Positions 17,261 through 25,647 of a stretch of 64,000 nt of DNA are shown here, in pieces (position 1 is the first letter of the stretch; each line of letters starts with the position of its first letter). The notes below the pieces were generated by a model. It ran no database searches and was not told the origin of the DNA. It saw only the letters and a program-made list of their open reading frames with translations. The position numbers were made by a program, and so were the translations under genes. Source of the DNA: Trinickia sp. Y13 (lineage in GTDB: Bacteria > Pseudomonadota > Gammaproteobacteria > Burkholderiales > Burkholderiaceae); contig NZ_JAKWFK010000001.1 in assembly GCF_029522115.1 (NCBI RefSeq), positions 641,351-705,350 on the forward strand, written 5' to 3'.

Positions 17261-17309
17261 AATGCTTCGATACGCTTCGAAGCATTCTCGATGAGTACGA
17301 GATTATAGT
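17261..17309 (+). promoter_or_regulatory. ArsR-type operator and -10 box upstream of the MFS exporter
   Basis: AATGCTTCG (17261-17269) and CGAAGCATT (17278-17286) form a perfect 9-bp inverted repeat with an 8-base spacer. A TATAGT -10 box follows at 17304-17309, so the right arm of the dyad covers the expected -35 position. The surrounding region 17194-17340 is unusually AT-rich for this genome and also has to hold the divergent promoter of the ArsR gene. A near-identical copy lies at 13592-13640 with the same motif-to--10 spacing. Confidence 0.75.
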
Positions 17310-17340
17310 CAACAGACCATTCCGAACCGGACTCATTGCC

Positions 17341-18711
17341 GTGAATGAAACGAGCGAATATAAAAAAAGCGTAATATTGGCGACGAGTTTGAGCTACGTC
17401 GTAGTAATTCTCGATACGACAATTGTCAATATCGCCCTTGCCAAAATCGCCGCCTCGCTTGGCGCCGACGTGGCCGGGCTGCAGTGGGTCGTCAATGCCT
17501 ATACGCTCACCTTCGCAAGCCTGTTGCTGACCGGCGGGTTGCTTGGCGACCGGCTCGGCGCCCGCAACGTCTACTTGACGGGGCTGCTCGTCTTCGCGGC
17601 GGCGTCCGCGCTGTGCGGATTCGCGCCGAATCTACCGGTCCTCGTCCTCGCGCGGGTGATGCAAGGCATCGGCGCCGCGCTGCTCGTGCCGTGTTCGCTG
17701 ACGCTGATCAGTGCCGCTTATACCGACGCTAAGCAACGAGCGGGCGCCATCAGCGTTTGGGCGGGGTGTGGCGGCATTGCGATGGCGGCCGGCCCGCTCG
17801 TCGGCGGCTTGCTCGTTCATTGGCTCGGATGGCGCAGCATCTTCGTCGTCAACGTGCCGATCGCGGCATGCGGCGCTTTGCTCACGCTGCGCATCCCGGC
17901 CACGCGTCGCGCTCGCGTCGAACACATGGATTTCGCGGGCCAGGCCGCGGCCATCGTCGCGCTTGCATGTTCGGTGGCCGTGTTGATCGAGGGCGCGAAG
18001 CTGGGGTGGCGCTCCGCGTCCATCGTGACGGGCGTCGTGGCGGCCGTCGCCGGCTGGATCGCATTCGTCTTGATCGAGCGTCGGCGCATGCGGCCGATGC
18101 TCCCGCTCGCGCTCTTTCGCCATCCCGTGTTCTCGGCATCCGTGTTCGTGTCGCTGATCTCCGCGCTCGTCTTCTATGGCCTGCTGTTTTTGCTGAGTTT
18201 GTATTTTCAGGAAGGCCGCGGCTGGCAATCGTTGCAGACCGGTCTCGCGTTTCTGCCGTTGACGGTGATGGTGACGGCAGGCAGCTTCTCGGCCGGCAGG
18301 CTCGGCGCCGCTTACGGCACCGGTCGCGTCGTGATCGGCGGTTTCTTGCTCTACGCAATCGGGTTCGCGGGGTTGCTCGCGCTCGCGCACGATGCGCCGT
18401 ATTGGCGTATCGCGTTGTGCTTCCCGGCGGTCGGCTTCGGCTCCGGGGTCATCACGCCGGCCGCCACGGCGACGCTGCTCGGCGCCGTCGACAAGACGCG
18501 CGCCGGTGTCGCCGCCGGTGTGCTCAACGCGAGCCGGCAGACCGGTTCCGCATTCGGCGTCGCGATCTTCGGCTTGCTGCTCGGCGCGACCCAACCGGCA
18601 GGCGGCGTGCATGCCGCTGTGAGCCTTGCTATCGCGCTGTCGCTGCTCGCGGCCTTCTCTTGGCGCATCACGTTGTTGCTTGCCGCACGGGCGCCGGGCG
18701 CCGTCGCCTGA
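17341..18711 (+). CDS. MFS exporter, DHA2 (14-TM, EmrB/QacA-like) family
   Basis: This 456-residue transporter starts at a GTG. The family motif C-type and D1 features are visible: LDTTIVNIALAKIAASLGAD in TM1 (the LDxTIVNVALP signature) and LLTGGLLGDRLGARNV between TM2 and TM3. TM5 has AGPLVGGLLVHWLGWRSIF with the export-linked GPxxGG. Hydrophobic segments fit 14 helices. It is divergent from the ArsR gene and precedes the hydrazine-type genes, so export of or resistance to that product is likely. N-terminal codons are AT-rich compared with the rest. Confidence 0.85.
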   Translation: MNETSEYKKSVILATSLSYVVVILDTTIVNIALAKIAASLGADVAGLQWVVNAYTLTFASLLLTGGLLGDRLGARNVYLTGLLVFAAASALCGFAPNLPVLVLARVMQGIGAALLVPCSLTLISAAYTDAKQRAGAISVWAGCGGIAMAAGPLVGGLLVHWLGWRSIFVVNVPIAACGALLTLRIPATRRARVEHMDFAGQAAAIVALACSVAVLIEGAKLGWRSASIVTGVVAAVAGWIAFVLIERRRMRPMLPLALFRHPVFSASVFVSLISALVFYGLLFLLSLYFQEGRGWQSLQTGLAFLPLTVMVTAGSFSAGRLGAAYGTGRVVIGGFLLYAIGFAGLLALAHDAPYWRIALCFPAVGFGSGVITPAATATLLGAVDKTRAGVAAGVLNASRQTGSAFGVAIFGLLLGATQPAGGVHAAVSLAIALSLLAAFSWRITLLLAARAPGAVA

Positions 18712-18804
18712 TTTTCGCTGCGCTTTATCGCGTCCGGGCGCACTGCGCTCGGACATTTGCATGTCCGCTGTTTCATCGTCGCTTCGCCCATACAAGGACT
18801 TGAA

Positions 18805-20133
18805 ATGCGCTATTCATCAACCAACGGCCCGATCGACCTGGTGGGAATCGGGATCGGGCCGGCCAACTTGAGTCTTGCCGCACTGCTCAAGCGCCATCCC
18901 CGCGTGCGCGCCCGCTTCTTCGAGCGCCGCGCGCAATTTCAATGGCACGCCGGCTTAATGCTGCCCAACGCGTCGTTGCAAGTCCCGTTTCTGAAGGACT
19001 TGGTCAGTCTCGTCGATCCGACGAGCGAACTGTCGTTTCTGCAATTCTTGGCCACGCATAAGCGTCTGCTGTGCTTCATCAATGCCAATTTCCCGCAAGT
19101 GCTCAGGCGCGAATTCAACCAATACTACCGGTGGGCGTGCGAGCAATTGGACACCCTCGATTTCGGTCGCGAAGTGGATGCGGTCGAACTCGACGGCGAG
19201 ACCTTGATCGTACGCGGCAACGGTTGGAGCCAGCCGACCCGCAGCGTGGTGCTCGGCACCGGGCTGCAAGCGGCCGTCCCCGACTGCGCGAAGCCGTGGC
19301 TCAGCACCACCTTGCTCCATGCGTCGCAGTACTTGATCAACAACAATCCGGTCGAAGGCAAGCGCGTCGTCGTGATCGGCGGCGGGCAAACCGGCGCGGA
19401 AGTGTTTCATCATCTGCTGTCCGATTCGGGCGCGATGCCGGCCAGCGTGACTTGGGCATCGCGTCGATGGAATTTCGCGCCGCTCGACGAATCGTCGTTT
19501 ACGAACGAGCTCTACACGCCCGGCTATAGCAATTACTTCTACGACTTGCCCGAGACGTTGCGCGCCACGCTGTTGGCCGAGCAAAAGCTTGCGAGCGATG
19601 GCGTGTCCTCGGCGCTCCTCGAAGCGATTTATCGCCGGGTCTACGAACTGCGTTACGTCACCGGCATGTCGTGCAATTTGCAATTGCGGCCAGCGCGCGA
19701 ATTGATCGCGGTCGCGCGGCGGGGCGATGGCTGGTCGATCACGTTCAGGCACCTGCAGCGCCAAACGCACGAGACCATCCATGCCGACATCGTCGTGCTT
19801 TGCACGGGCTACGCGTACGGGATGCCTGCTTGCCTGGATGCCATTGCCGATCGGATCGAGCGCAGCGGCGATGGCTATGTCGTCAACCCCGATTACTCGA
19901 TCCGTTGGGATGGCCCCAAGGGCTGCCGGATCTATGTGCAGAACGCGGCGAAGCATCAACGCGGCATTGCCGATCCGAACCTGGGCCTGATCCCGTGGCG
20001 GTGTGCGCAAATCATCAACAGCGTGGCGGGATGCCAGCTCTACGACGTCGACGAAGCGGCGCCGTTCGTCCATTGGGAAGCGCAGCCGATGGCCGTGCAA
20101 AGCGGGACTCCGGACTTGGAGATGATGTCGTGA
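18805..20133 (+). CDS. L-lysine/L-ornithine N-hydroxylase (PvdA/IucD family)
   Basis: This is a 442-residue flavin N-monooxygenase. The FAD motif GIGIGPANLSLAALL (residues about 14-28), the substrate/FAD segment MLPNASLQVPFLKDLVSLVDP, the NADPH motif VVVIGGGQTGAEVF and the C-terminal D(3)G-type region NPDYSIRW are present. AAGGA precedes the ATG at 18805. The family hydroxylates the side-chain amine of lysine or ornithine. In siderophore systems an acyltransferase or NRPS follows; here a cupin, a MetRS-like protein and DAO-type flavoenzymes follow, which matches hydrazine pathways that start from N6-hydroxylysine. Lysine as substrate is inference from context. Confidence 0.87.
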   Translation: MRYSSTNGPIDLVGIGIGPANLSLAALLKRHPRVRARFFERRAQFQWHAGLMLPNASLQVPFLKDLVSLVDPTSELSFLQFLATHKRLLCFINANFPQVLRREFNQYYRWACEQLDTLDFGREVDAVELDGETLIVRGNGWSQPTRSVVLGTGLQAAVPDCAKPWLSTTLLHASQYLINNNPVEGKRVVVIGGGQTGAEVFHHLLSDSGAMPASVTWASRRWNFAPLDESSFTNELYTPGYSNYFYDLPETLRATLLAEQKLASDGVSSALLEAIYRRVYELRYVTGMSCNLQLRPARELIAVARRGDGWSITFRHLQRQTHETIHADIVVLCTGYAYGMPACLDAIADRIERSGDGYVVNPDYSIRWDGPKGCRIYVQNAAKHQRGIADPNLGLIPWRCAQIINSVAGCQLYDVDEAAPFVHWEAQPMAVQSGTPDLEMMS

Positions 20134-20552
20134 GCGCCGCATCGAATGACCTGACGGCCGGGGGGAGCGAACGCCGATTGCCGGCCGGTCGCGGCGAGGG
20201 GCGTGCGCCATCGGTTTTGGCTGTGCCGAGTGCGCCAGCGATCGAGGAGGTCGAGGAAGCGGTCGACCTACCGGGCGTGCGTCTGTTCATGCATGCATTC
20301 GGCGACCGGTTAGGCAGCGCGCCGCTGCGCAGCTCGCGCTTCACGATCGAGCCCGGCTGCGGCACGGGGGAGGACCGGCACGCCGTGCACGAGATTTGGT
20401 TCGTGTCGAAAGGCCGGCTCGACGTCTGTTACGACGGCGAGTGGTATCGCGTGGAAGCCGGACAGGCGCTGTTCTTCGAGCCGTGGCGACCGCATTTCAC
20501 GCGCAATGCCGGTGACGAAAGCGCACAGATCTTTTCGGTATGGTGGGCGTGA
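20130..20552 (+). CDS. Stand-alone cupin, probable N-N bond-forming half of a hydrazine synthetase
   Basis: This 140-residue protein starts at a GTG overlapping the stop of the N-hydroxylase gene (GTGA). About 48 N-terminal residues are low-complexity, followed by one cupin barrel. The metal-site residues visible are H84, H87 and E88 in RHAVHEIWFVSKG, and H122 in EPWRPHFTRN. In known hydrazine synthetases a cupin like this is fused to a MetRS-like domain and rearranges the ester of hydroxylysine into an N-N bond. Here it is separate. The assignment rests on operon context; an ordinary sugar or small-molecule cupin is the alternative. Confidence 0.8.
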   Translation: MSAASNDLTAGGSERRLPAGRGEGRAPSVLAVPSAPAIEEVEEAVDLPGVRLFMHAFGDRLGSAPLRSSRFTIEPGCGTGEDRHAVHEIWFVSKGRLDVCYDGEWYRVEAGQALFFEPWRPHFTRNAGDESAQIFSVWWA

Positions 20553-20553
20553 C

Positions 20554-21627
20554 ATGAAGCGCGATTACGATCTGGTGATCGTCGGCGGCGGCATCGTCGG
20601 TGCGTGGACCCTGTGGCTGGCGCAGCGGCGCTTTCCGCAATGGCGGATCTTGCTCGTCGAGCGCTTTCGCAATAGCGAGGGCGCGACGGCGCATTCGGCT
20701 GGGGTGCTGCTCGCGACGGGTCGCACGCCGCGCGAACGACACCTCGCGGCGCTAGGCGCGCAACTGTACGGTGAAATCCGTGCCTCGTTGGACTTGCGCA
20801 CGAGCGCAGCCGACGTGTTTTGGGTCACGGCCGCCGCGAACGCACCGGCATTGCGCGAAGTCGCGGTCGATTTCGCGATCGACGAGACGCCGGTCTCGCC
20901 GCGGGCATTGCAGGGCCGCTTGCCGGCGCCGCTCGAGCTAGGCGCGAACGAAGTATTGCTGCGCGGCGGGCAAGCCGTGAGCCACGATCCGGCATCGATC
21001 GCTCGCGCGCTGATCGAGGCGAGCTTGCGTGCGCCGCAAGTGTTCTGTGTCGAGGGCGCGGGCGTGCGCGAGCTCGCGCGTCACAAAATGGGCGTCGAAG
21101 TGCGGCTCGAGGGCGGTTGCGCCGTCTATGCGGCGCGAGCGGTCGTGGCCGTGGGGCCGTGGCTCGTCGGCGAGCCGTTCGCCCAAACGTTCGGCGCGCT
21201 TTCATCGGTGCGCGCGGTGAGGATCAAGAAAGTCGTCGCGCTGCACGTCGATCGTGTGCCGCCGCCCGACGCCGCCGCCGTGTTCCTGCCGCAGGCCGAC
21301 GCGTATTTGATGCCCTTGCCGCTGCGCAAACAGTGGTTGTTCAGTTTCCGCGCAGACGAATGGGACTGCCGGCCGCTGAAGCACGCGCTCGAAATATCCG
21401 CTCAGGACCGTGAAGCCGCACTGCGTATCGTCGATCGCTATGGACTCGGCCCGCGCGACGCATACCGCGGTGGCCGCGTGTTTTGCGACGCCTATACGCC
21501 GACGGGCGAGCCGCTCGTCGAGCGGGTGCCGGATGCCCCGATCGTCCTCGCGGGCGCCGGTAGCGGTGCGGGGTTTCGGCTATCGCCGGGGCTCGCGCAC
21601 GAAGCATTGCGTCTGCTGACCGATTGA
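20554..21627 (+). CDS. DAO-type FAD-dependent oxidoreductase (first of two)
   Basis: This is a 357-residue glycine-oxidase/D-amino-acid-oxidase-type flavoprotein. The N-terminal FAD motif YDLVIVGGGIVGAWTLWLA and the conserved C-terminal return strand APIVLAGAGSGAGFRLSPGL are clear. It begins one base after the cupin stop, so it is co-translated. In triacsin and s56-p1 pathways a DAO-type enzyme oxidatively cleaves the hydroxylysine-derived hydrazine to release hydrazinoacetic acid. One of the two DAO-type genes here should do the equivalent step; which one cannot be decided by inspection. Confidence 0.82.
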   Translation: MKRDYDLVIVGGGIVGAWTLWLAQRRFPQWRILLVERFRNSEGATAHSAGVLLATGRTPRERHLAALGAQLYGEIRASLDLRTSAADVFWVTAAANAPALREVAVDFAIDETPVSPRALQGRLPAPLELGANEVLLRGGQAVSHDPASIARALIEASLRAPQVFCVEGAGVRELARHKMGVEVRLEGGCAVYAARAVVAVGPWLVGEPFAQTFGALSSVRAVRIKKVVALHVDRVPPPDAAAVFLPQADAYLMPLPLRKQWLFSFRADEWDCRPLKHALEISAQDREAALRIVDRYGLGPRDAYRGGRVFCDAYTPTGEPLVERVPDAPIVLAGAGSGAGFRLSPGLAHEALRLLTD

Positions 21628-21715
21628 CGGTTCTACGGTTCTACGGTTCGGAGGCTTGCCCGTGTCACGCGCTCGCCGCCATTCCCGCTGGCTTTTTTCC
21701 TTCTTCTAGATCGCT

Positions 21716-23356
21716 ATGGACGCCACCTCCCGCAGATTCTTCTTGATGCCGATTCCGCCGACGCCGAACGGGCGTTTGCATCTCGGCCATATCGCCGGTC
21801 CTTACTTGCGTATGGACATGCTGGGCCGTCATCTGCGCACGCTCGGCCATCGCGTCGATGTCGTCTCGGCAGTCGATGGCTTCGACTCGTACGTATTGTG
21901 GAAGGCGCTGCAGGAAAACCGCACGCCGCAGGAGGTGTGCCGCGACTATCACGCGCGCATCGCACGGGATCTCTCGGCGCTCGATATTGTCGTCGACGAT
22001 TTTCTCGATCTGGTGCAAGGCCCTTACGCGAACCGGCATGCCGAGAATGCGCGCCGTGCGGTCGCGAGTCTGGTGGAGCGGGGGCTGACCGAGACGATCG
22101 TCGAAAAAGTGCTGTATAGCCGCGCAACGGGCCGCTATCTCGCCGGCGCGTGGCTTGTAGGACGTTGCCCGCAATGCGATGCGGACGCCGCCGGTTACTT
22201 CTGCGAAGCGTGTGGCGCGCATTTCAGGCCAGAGGCGATGGTCGAGCCGCAAGCGCGCGTCGGCGACGAGGCGCTCGAATGGCGCGAAGTCGAGAGCCTA
22301 TTTCTGCGCATCGACGATCAAGCCACCCTGTTGCGCATGATCGCGGCAAGCGGTGCGCCGCCACGGTTCGTCGACGTGGTTCGCCGCTTTCTCGAGCAGG
22401 AGGCGGGGCGCGTGCGGCTGACCGCACCGGGGGACTGGGGTGTCGCGTGGAGCGCGGACCGGTTCGGCAATCCGCGCGTGTTGTTCGAAGCGGGTTGGGA
22501 ATATGCGTTGACGTGCGGAGATCGCTGCGCGCAGCGGGTGAGCGAGGCCGACGTCGGGAACGGCACGCACCCCATGGCGCGCGGCGGCGAGACGACCACG
22601 CTCGTGAGCTTTGGCATCGACAACGCGGTGCTTCTGCTAGCGGGCAGCGCGGCGGTGATGGGTGCATTGCCGGAGTGCAAGCCGTTCGACTATGCGCTGA
22701 CCAACTACTTCTACAACCTGCAGGGCGCGAAGTTTTCGACTAGCCGGTTGCATGTCGTATGGGCGGCCGATATCGTCGAGGCCACGCCCGCGACCAGCGA
22801 CGCGGTTCGCTATTTCCTCGCGCGAGAAAGCCCGGAAGACGGGACGACGAACTTCGACGTCGATGCCTTTATCGCCTTTGTGAACGACGAACTGGCCGGC
22901 ACCCTGCAGGCTCGCATTCATGATGCCGGGGCGGCGCTCGAGCGCGTGATCGGGCAATCGATGCGTATCGGCGTTGCTTGGCAAGCGCAGATTGGCGCCG
23001 CGCTCGAAACGCTGGATGCATCGTTCCGTCTCCATGCCGTGACTGTCCGCGACGCATGTGCGGTGCTTCGGGCGTGGAGCACGCAGCAGGGGGCAGATCT
23101 AAGCGATCCGCAGCAAGCGTATGGTTGGCTCGCTGGGCTCGCATGTGTCGCGTCCGCTGTGATGCCGCGCCTCGCTTTCGACATCTGGCATGCCCTCGGT
23201 CACGAGGGCGCGCCGATGCGAGCGGCGCTGCCAAGCGCGACGCGGCCGCGCGGTGGATTATCCGGGCGCGAGTGGTTCGCGCTGCTCACGCGCGATTCGC
23301 TCGATGCGTGCCTGCCGCCCGCGCTGGTTGCGGACAGAAGTGCAGCACATGCGTGA
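21716..23356 (+). CDS. Methionyl-tRNA-synthetase-like protein, probable ester-forming half of a hydrazine synthetase
   Basis: This 546-residue class I synthetase-like protein has the HIGH-type motif HLGH (residues 22-25, in PPTPNGRLHLGHIAGPY), a MetRS zinc knob (CPQCDADAAGYFCEACGAHF) and a KMSKS-type loop KFSTSR. A degenerate anticodon-domain-like C-terminus lacks the usual MetRS dimer/tRNA-binding tail. It sits inside a biosynthetic operon behind the N-hydroxylase, cupin and DAO genes, and is therefore not the housekeeping MetRS. In fused hydrazine synthetases the MetRS-like domain activates glycine or another amino acid and esterifies it to N-hydroxylysine. The amino acid used here is unknown. 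Confidence 0.85.
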   Translation: MDATSRRFFLMPIPPTPNGRLHLGHIAGPYLRMDMLGRHLRTLGHRVDVVSAVDGFDSYVLWKALQENRTPQEVCRDYHARIARDLSALDIVVDDFLDLVQGPYANRHAENARRAVASLVERGLTETIVEKVLYSRATGRYLAGAWLVGRCPQCDADAAGYFCEACGAHFRPEAMVEPQARVGDEALEWREVESLFLRIDDQATLLRMIAASGAPPRFVDVVRRFLEQEAGRVRLTAPGDWGVAWSADRFGNPRVLFEAGWEYALTCGDRCAQRVSEADVGNGTHPMARGGETTTLVSFGIDNAVLLLAGSAAVMGALPECKPFDYALTNYFYNLQGAKFSTSRLHVVWAADIVEATPATSDAVRYFLARESPEDGTTNFDVDAFIAFVNDELAGTLQARIHDAGAALERVIGQSMRIGVAWQAQIGAALETLDASFRLHAVTVRDACAVLRAWSTQQGADLSDPQQAYGWLAGLACVASAVMPRLAFDIWHALGHEGAPMRAALPSATRPRGGLSGREWFALLTRDSLDACLPPALVADRSAAHA

Positions 23357-24476
23357 GACCGCGGACATCGCCGTGATCGGCGGCGGGACGACCGGCTGCG
23401 CGATCGCATGGCACCTGGCGCACGGCGGGCTGCGCGTGCGGCTCGTGGAGCGCACGAGGATCGGCGCGGGATCATCGGGGGCATCGCCCGGGATCGTTCG
23501 GCAGTACTACGCGGACTCGGCGCTCTCGATGCTCGCTCGCGAAGGGCTCGATACCTACCGGCATTGGCCAGAGATCGTCGGCGGGGACTGCGGTTATCGA
23601 CGCACTGGTTTTTTGACGGCTATCGCGGCTTCGGACGAGCAAGCGATACGCGCCCATGTGCGATCGCTGCAAGCGATGGGTATCGAACTGCAATGGATGC
23701 CCGCCGAGGCGTTGCGAAGCCGGTATCGCGACGTTGCGCTCGACGGTCTCGCGGGCGCGGTGTTCGAGCCCAATGCAGGGTACTGCGACGCGAGTGCGAC
23801 AGCGTTGACCTATGCCGCGGGCGCGCGCTCGCGCGGTGCGGCCATCGACATCGGCCGCGCGGCCTGGCGCATCGTTACGGAAGGCGGACGTGTCTGCGGG
23901 GTCGAGACCGATCGCGGGCGAATCGATTGCGGCATCGTCGTCAACGCGGCTGGGCCTTGGGCTGCCGCGCTGGCAAAGGACTGCGGGGCGGCGTTGCCGA
24001 TCACCGCATCGCGCCAATGCGTGGCGATCGTGCAGGTGGAAGACGATGCAGGCGAGGCGTTGCCCGGCCTGTCGGACCGGCGCGCGGGCTTCTACCTGCG
24101 CCCGGATGTGGCTGGGCGCTACTTCATCGGCTCGCTGCAGGCGGACGACTCAGGGCTGGTGAACCCGGACCGATTGGATTGTTCGATGAGCGATGCACAG
24201 GCTGCGCGCTACCGAGATCGGGCCGCGCGAAGGTTCTCGCGGCTCACCGATGCCGTCCCTGTCGGCAGCCGCGTGTCGTTCTTCGACGATACCCCGGATG
24301 GGAATCCGTTGTTTGGGCCGGATCCGCGCGTGCAAGGCCTGTTCGTAGCGGCGGGTCTTTCGGGACACGGCTTTAAATTCGCGCCGCTGTTTGGTCGCGC
24401 GGTCGCGGACTGGGTTGAGACGGGGGCCGTTTGTCAGCGCATGTCTGCGTTCGAAATGAAGCGCGTGTTGGCCTGA
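23349..24476 (+). CDS. DAO-type FAD-dependent oxidoreductase (second of two)
   Basis: This is a 375-residue glycine/sarcosine-oxidase-type flavoprotein. The FAD motif ADIAVIGGGTTGCAIAWHLA and the GAGSSGASPGIVRQYY segment (flavin-attachment-like region of the family) are near the N-terminus. The C-terminal part has GLFVAAGLSGHGFKFAPLFG, the classic G-(L/F)-SGHGFK-(F/L)-AP segment. The ATG at 23349 overlaps the end of the MetRS-like gene by 8 bases. It resembles the Spb39/Tri26 class of amine-oxidising enzymes more than the first DAO gene does, because it carries the full SGHGFK motif. It ends the operon. Confidence 0.82.
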   Translation: MRETADIAVIGGGTTGCAIAWHLAHGGLRVRLVERTRIGAGSSGASPGIVRQYYADSALSMLAREGLDTYRHWPEIVGGDCGYRRTGFLTAIAASDEQAIRAHVRSLQAMGIELQWMPAEALRSRYRDVALDGLAGAVFEPNAGYCDASATALTYAAGARSRGAAIDIGRAAWRIVTEGGRVCGVETDRGRIDCGIVVNAAGPWAAALAKDCGAALPITASRQCVAIVQVEDDAGEALPGLSDRRAGFYLRPDVAGRYFIGSLQADDSGLVNPDRLDCSMSDAQAARYRDRAARRFSRLTDAVPVGSRVSFFDDTPDGNPLFGPDPRVQGLFVAAGLSGHGFKFAPLFGRAVADWVETGAVCQRMSAFEMKRVLA

Positions 24477-24642
24477 GGGCCTTTGGGCCGCGGTCTAAAT
24501 TTGGTGCTCGATGAAACCCGCGCCATCTTGGCGTCGCAAACGCAGGTTCGGTCGATTCCGGTCGGCGGGGGAAAGGCGCACGCAAGCGCGCAATGGGCAG
24601 ACGGAGGGCGGATGGATAAATCGCAAAGTTAACTTGTATGAA

Positions 24643-24670
24643 TGTCGACATGGTAGTAGCATTGTCGACA
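24643..24670. promoter_or_regulatory. Paired TGTCGACA operator overlapping the chrB start
   Basis: Two identical 8-bp palindromes, TGTCGACA at 24643-24650 and 24663-24670, are spaced 20 bases centre to centre, about two helical turns. The second one ends on the A of the chrB start codon. ChrB proteins are proposed chromate-responsive regulators of chr operons, so autoregulation by ChrB is a reasonable inference. An AT-rich stretch (AAAGTTAACTTGTATGAATG) just upstream may hold the promoter. Confidence 0.65.
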
Positions 24671-25647
24671 TGAATCACTTATCGACTTGGTCGCTACTCG
24701 TGCTGACGCTACCCACTGAGAATGCGACCGCGCGCATGCGGTTTTATCGGGCACTGAAGGCCAAGGGCTGTGCGGTCCTTCGGGACGGCGTCTACCTTTT
24801 GCCATACAGCGAGGCGCGCGAAGAGGCGCTGCACGAGCTCGCCGGTGCGATCGCGGAAAGCGGCGGCACGGCTCATCTAATGCGAGCGCCGAGCCTCGAC
24901 GCGTCGCAGGAGGAAGCGTTCCGAGCCTCGTTCGACCGGGAAGGTGACTACGACGCATTCATCGGCTCGCTGGCGGAGGCGCGAAAAACGATTTCGGGGC
25001 AATCGGCCGCCGAGTTGACCCGGCTGCTACGCCGCCTGCGCAAGGATTACGAGGGCATCCAGGCGATCGACTATTTTCCTGACGATGCCGCGCCCCGTGC
25101 AGCGGTGGCCTGGCAGGACTTCGTCGCGCTTGTCGATACCGTGCTTTCGCCCGGCGAGCCGCATCCATCGGAACGCACCATTCGTCTGCTTTCACGCGAG
25201 GACTACCAGGGCCGCACTTGGGCCACGCGTCAACGGCTGTGGGTCGATCGCGTAGCGAGTGCCTGGCTCATCCGGCGCTTCATCGATCCTAACGCGCGTT
25301 TTCTCTGGCTGCCGTCGCCGGATGCCTGCCCGGCAGATGCCTTCGGTTTCGACTTCGACGGCGCAGCGTTCACCCATGTAGGTGAGCGCGTGACCTTTGA
25401 GGTGCTGATTGCCAGCTTCGGCCTCGACACGGATCCGGCGCTGCTGAGACTGGGCGAAATCGTCCATGCGCTCGACGTAGGCGGGCCGGCTGCTCCCGAG
25501 ACAGTCGGCTTCGAAGCGGTGATGGCTGGCACACGCCGACGTGTCGACAACGACGATCAATTGCTCGAGCAGATGAGTCCGGTATTGGACGCGCTTCATA
25601 CGCATTTCGCCGCGAACGCAAACGAAGAATCAGGGGGACGTTCTTGA
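24670..25647 (+). CDS. chrB: ChrB, chromate resistance regulator
   Basis: This 325-residue protein has the two-part ChrB layout. The N-terminal domain has WSLLVLTLPTENATARMRFY and LRDGVYLLP, and the C-terminal ChrB domain contains WATRQRLWVDRVASAWLIRR, followed by FIDPNARFLWL and DVGG. The second ATG-like start at 24670 was chosen because it begins the conserved MNHLSTWSLLV; the longer frame from 24511 would cover the operator. In Ochrobactrum-type and Cupriavidus-type systems ChrB senses chromate and controls chrA. It overlaps chrA by a TTGA junction. Confidence 0.88.
   Translation: MNHLSTWSLLVLTLPTENATARMRFYRALKAKGCAVLRDGVYLLPYSEAREEALHELAGAIAESGGTAHLMRAPSLDASQEEAFRASFDREGDYDAFIGSLAEARKTISGQSAAELTRLLRRLRKDYEGIQAIDYFPDDAAPRAAVAWQDFVALVDTVLSPGEPHPSERTIRLLSREDYQGRTWATRQRLWVDRVASAWLIRRFIDPNARFLWLPSPDACPADAFGFDFDGAAFTHVGERVTFEVLIASFGLDTDPALLRLGEIVHALDVGGPAAPETVGFEAVMAGTRRRVDNDDQLLEQMSPVLDALHTHFAANANEESGGRS

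Noticed and set aside
18805..20133. N-hydroxylase as part of a hydroxamate siderophore pathway
   Set aside because: No NRPS, NIS synthetase, acyl- or formyltransferase, TonB receptor or Fur-like box is nearby; the following genes are cupin, DAO and MetRS-like instead.
21716..23356. Housekeeping methionyl-tRNA synthetase
   Set aside because: It lacks the C-terminal tRNA-binding extension, has a KFSTSR variant loop and is embedded in a biosynthetic operon behind a cupin.
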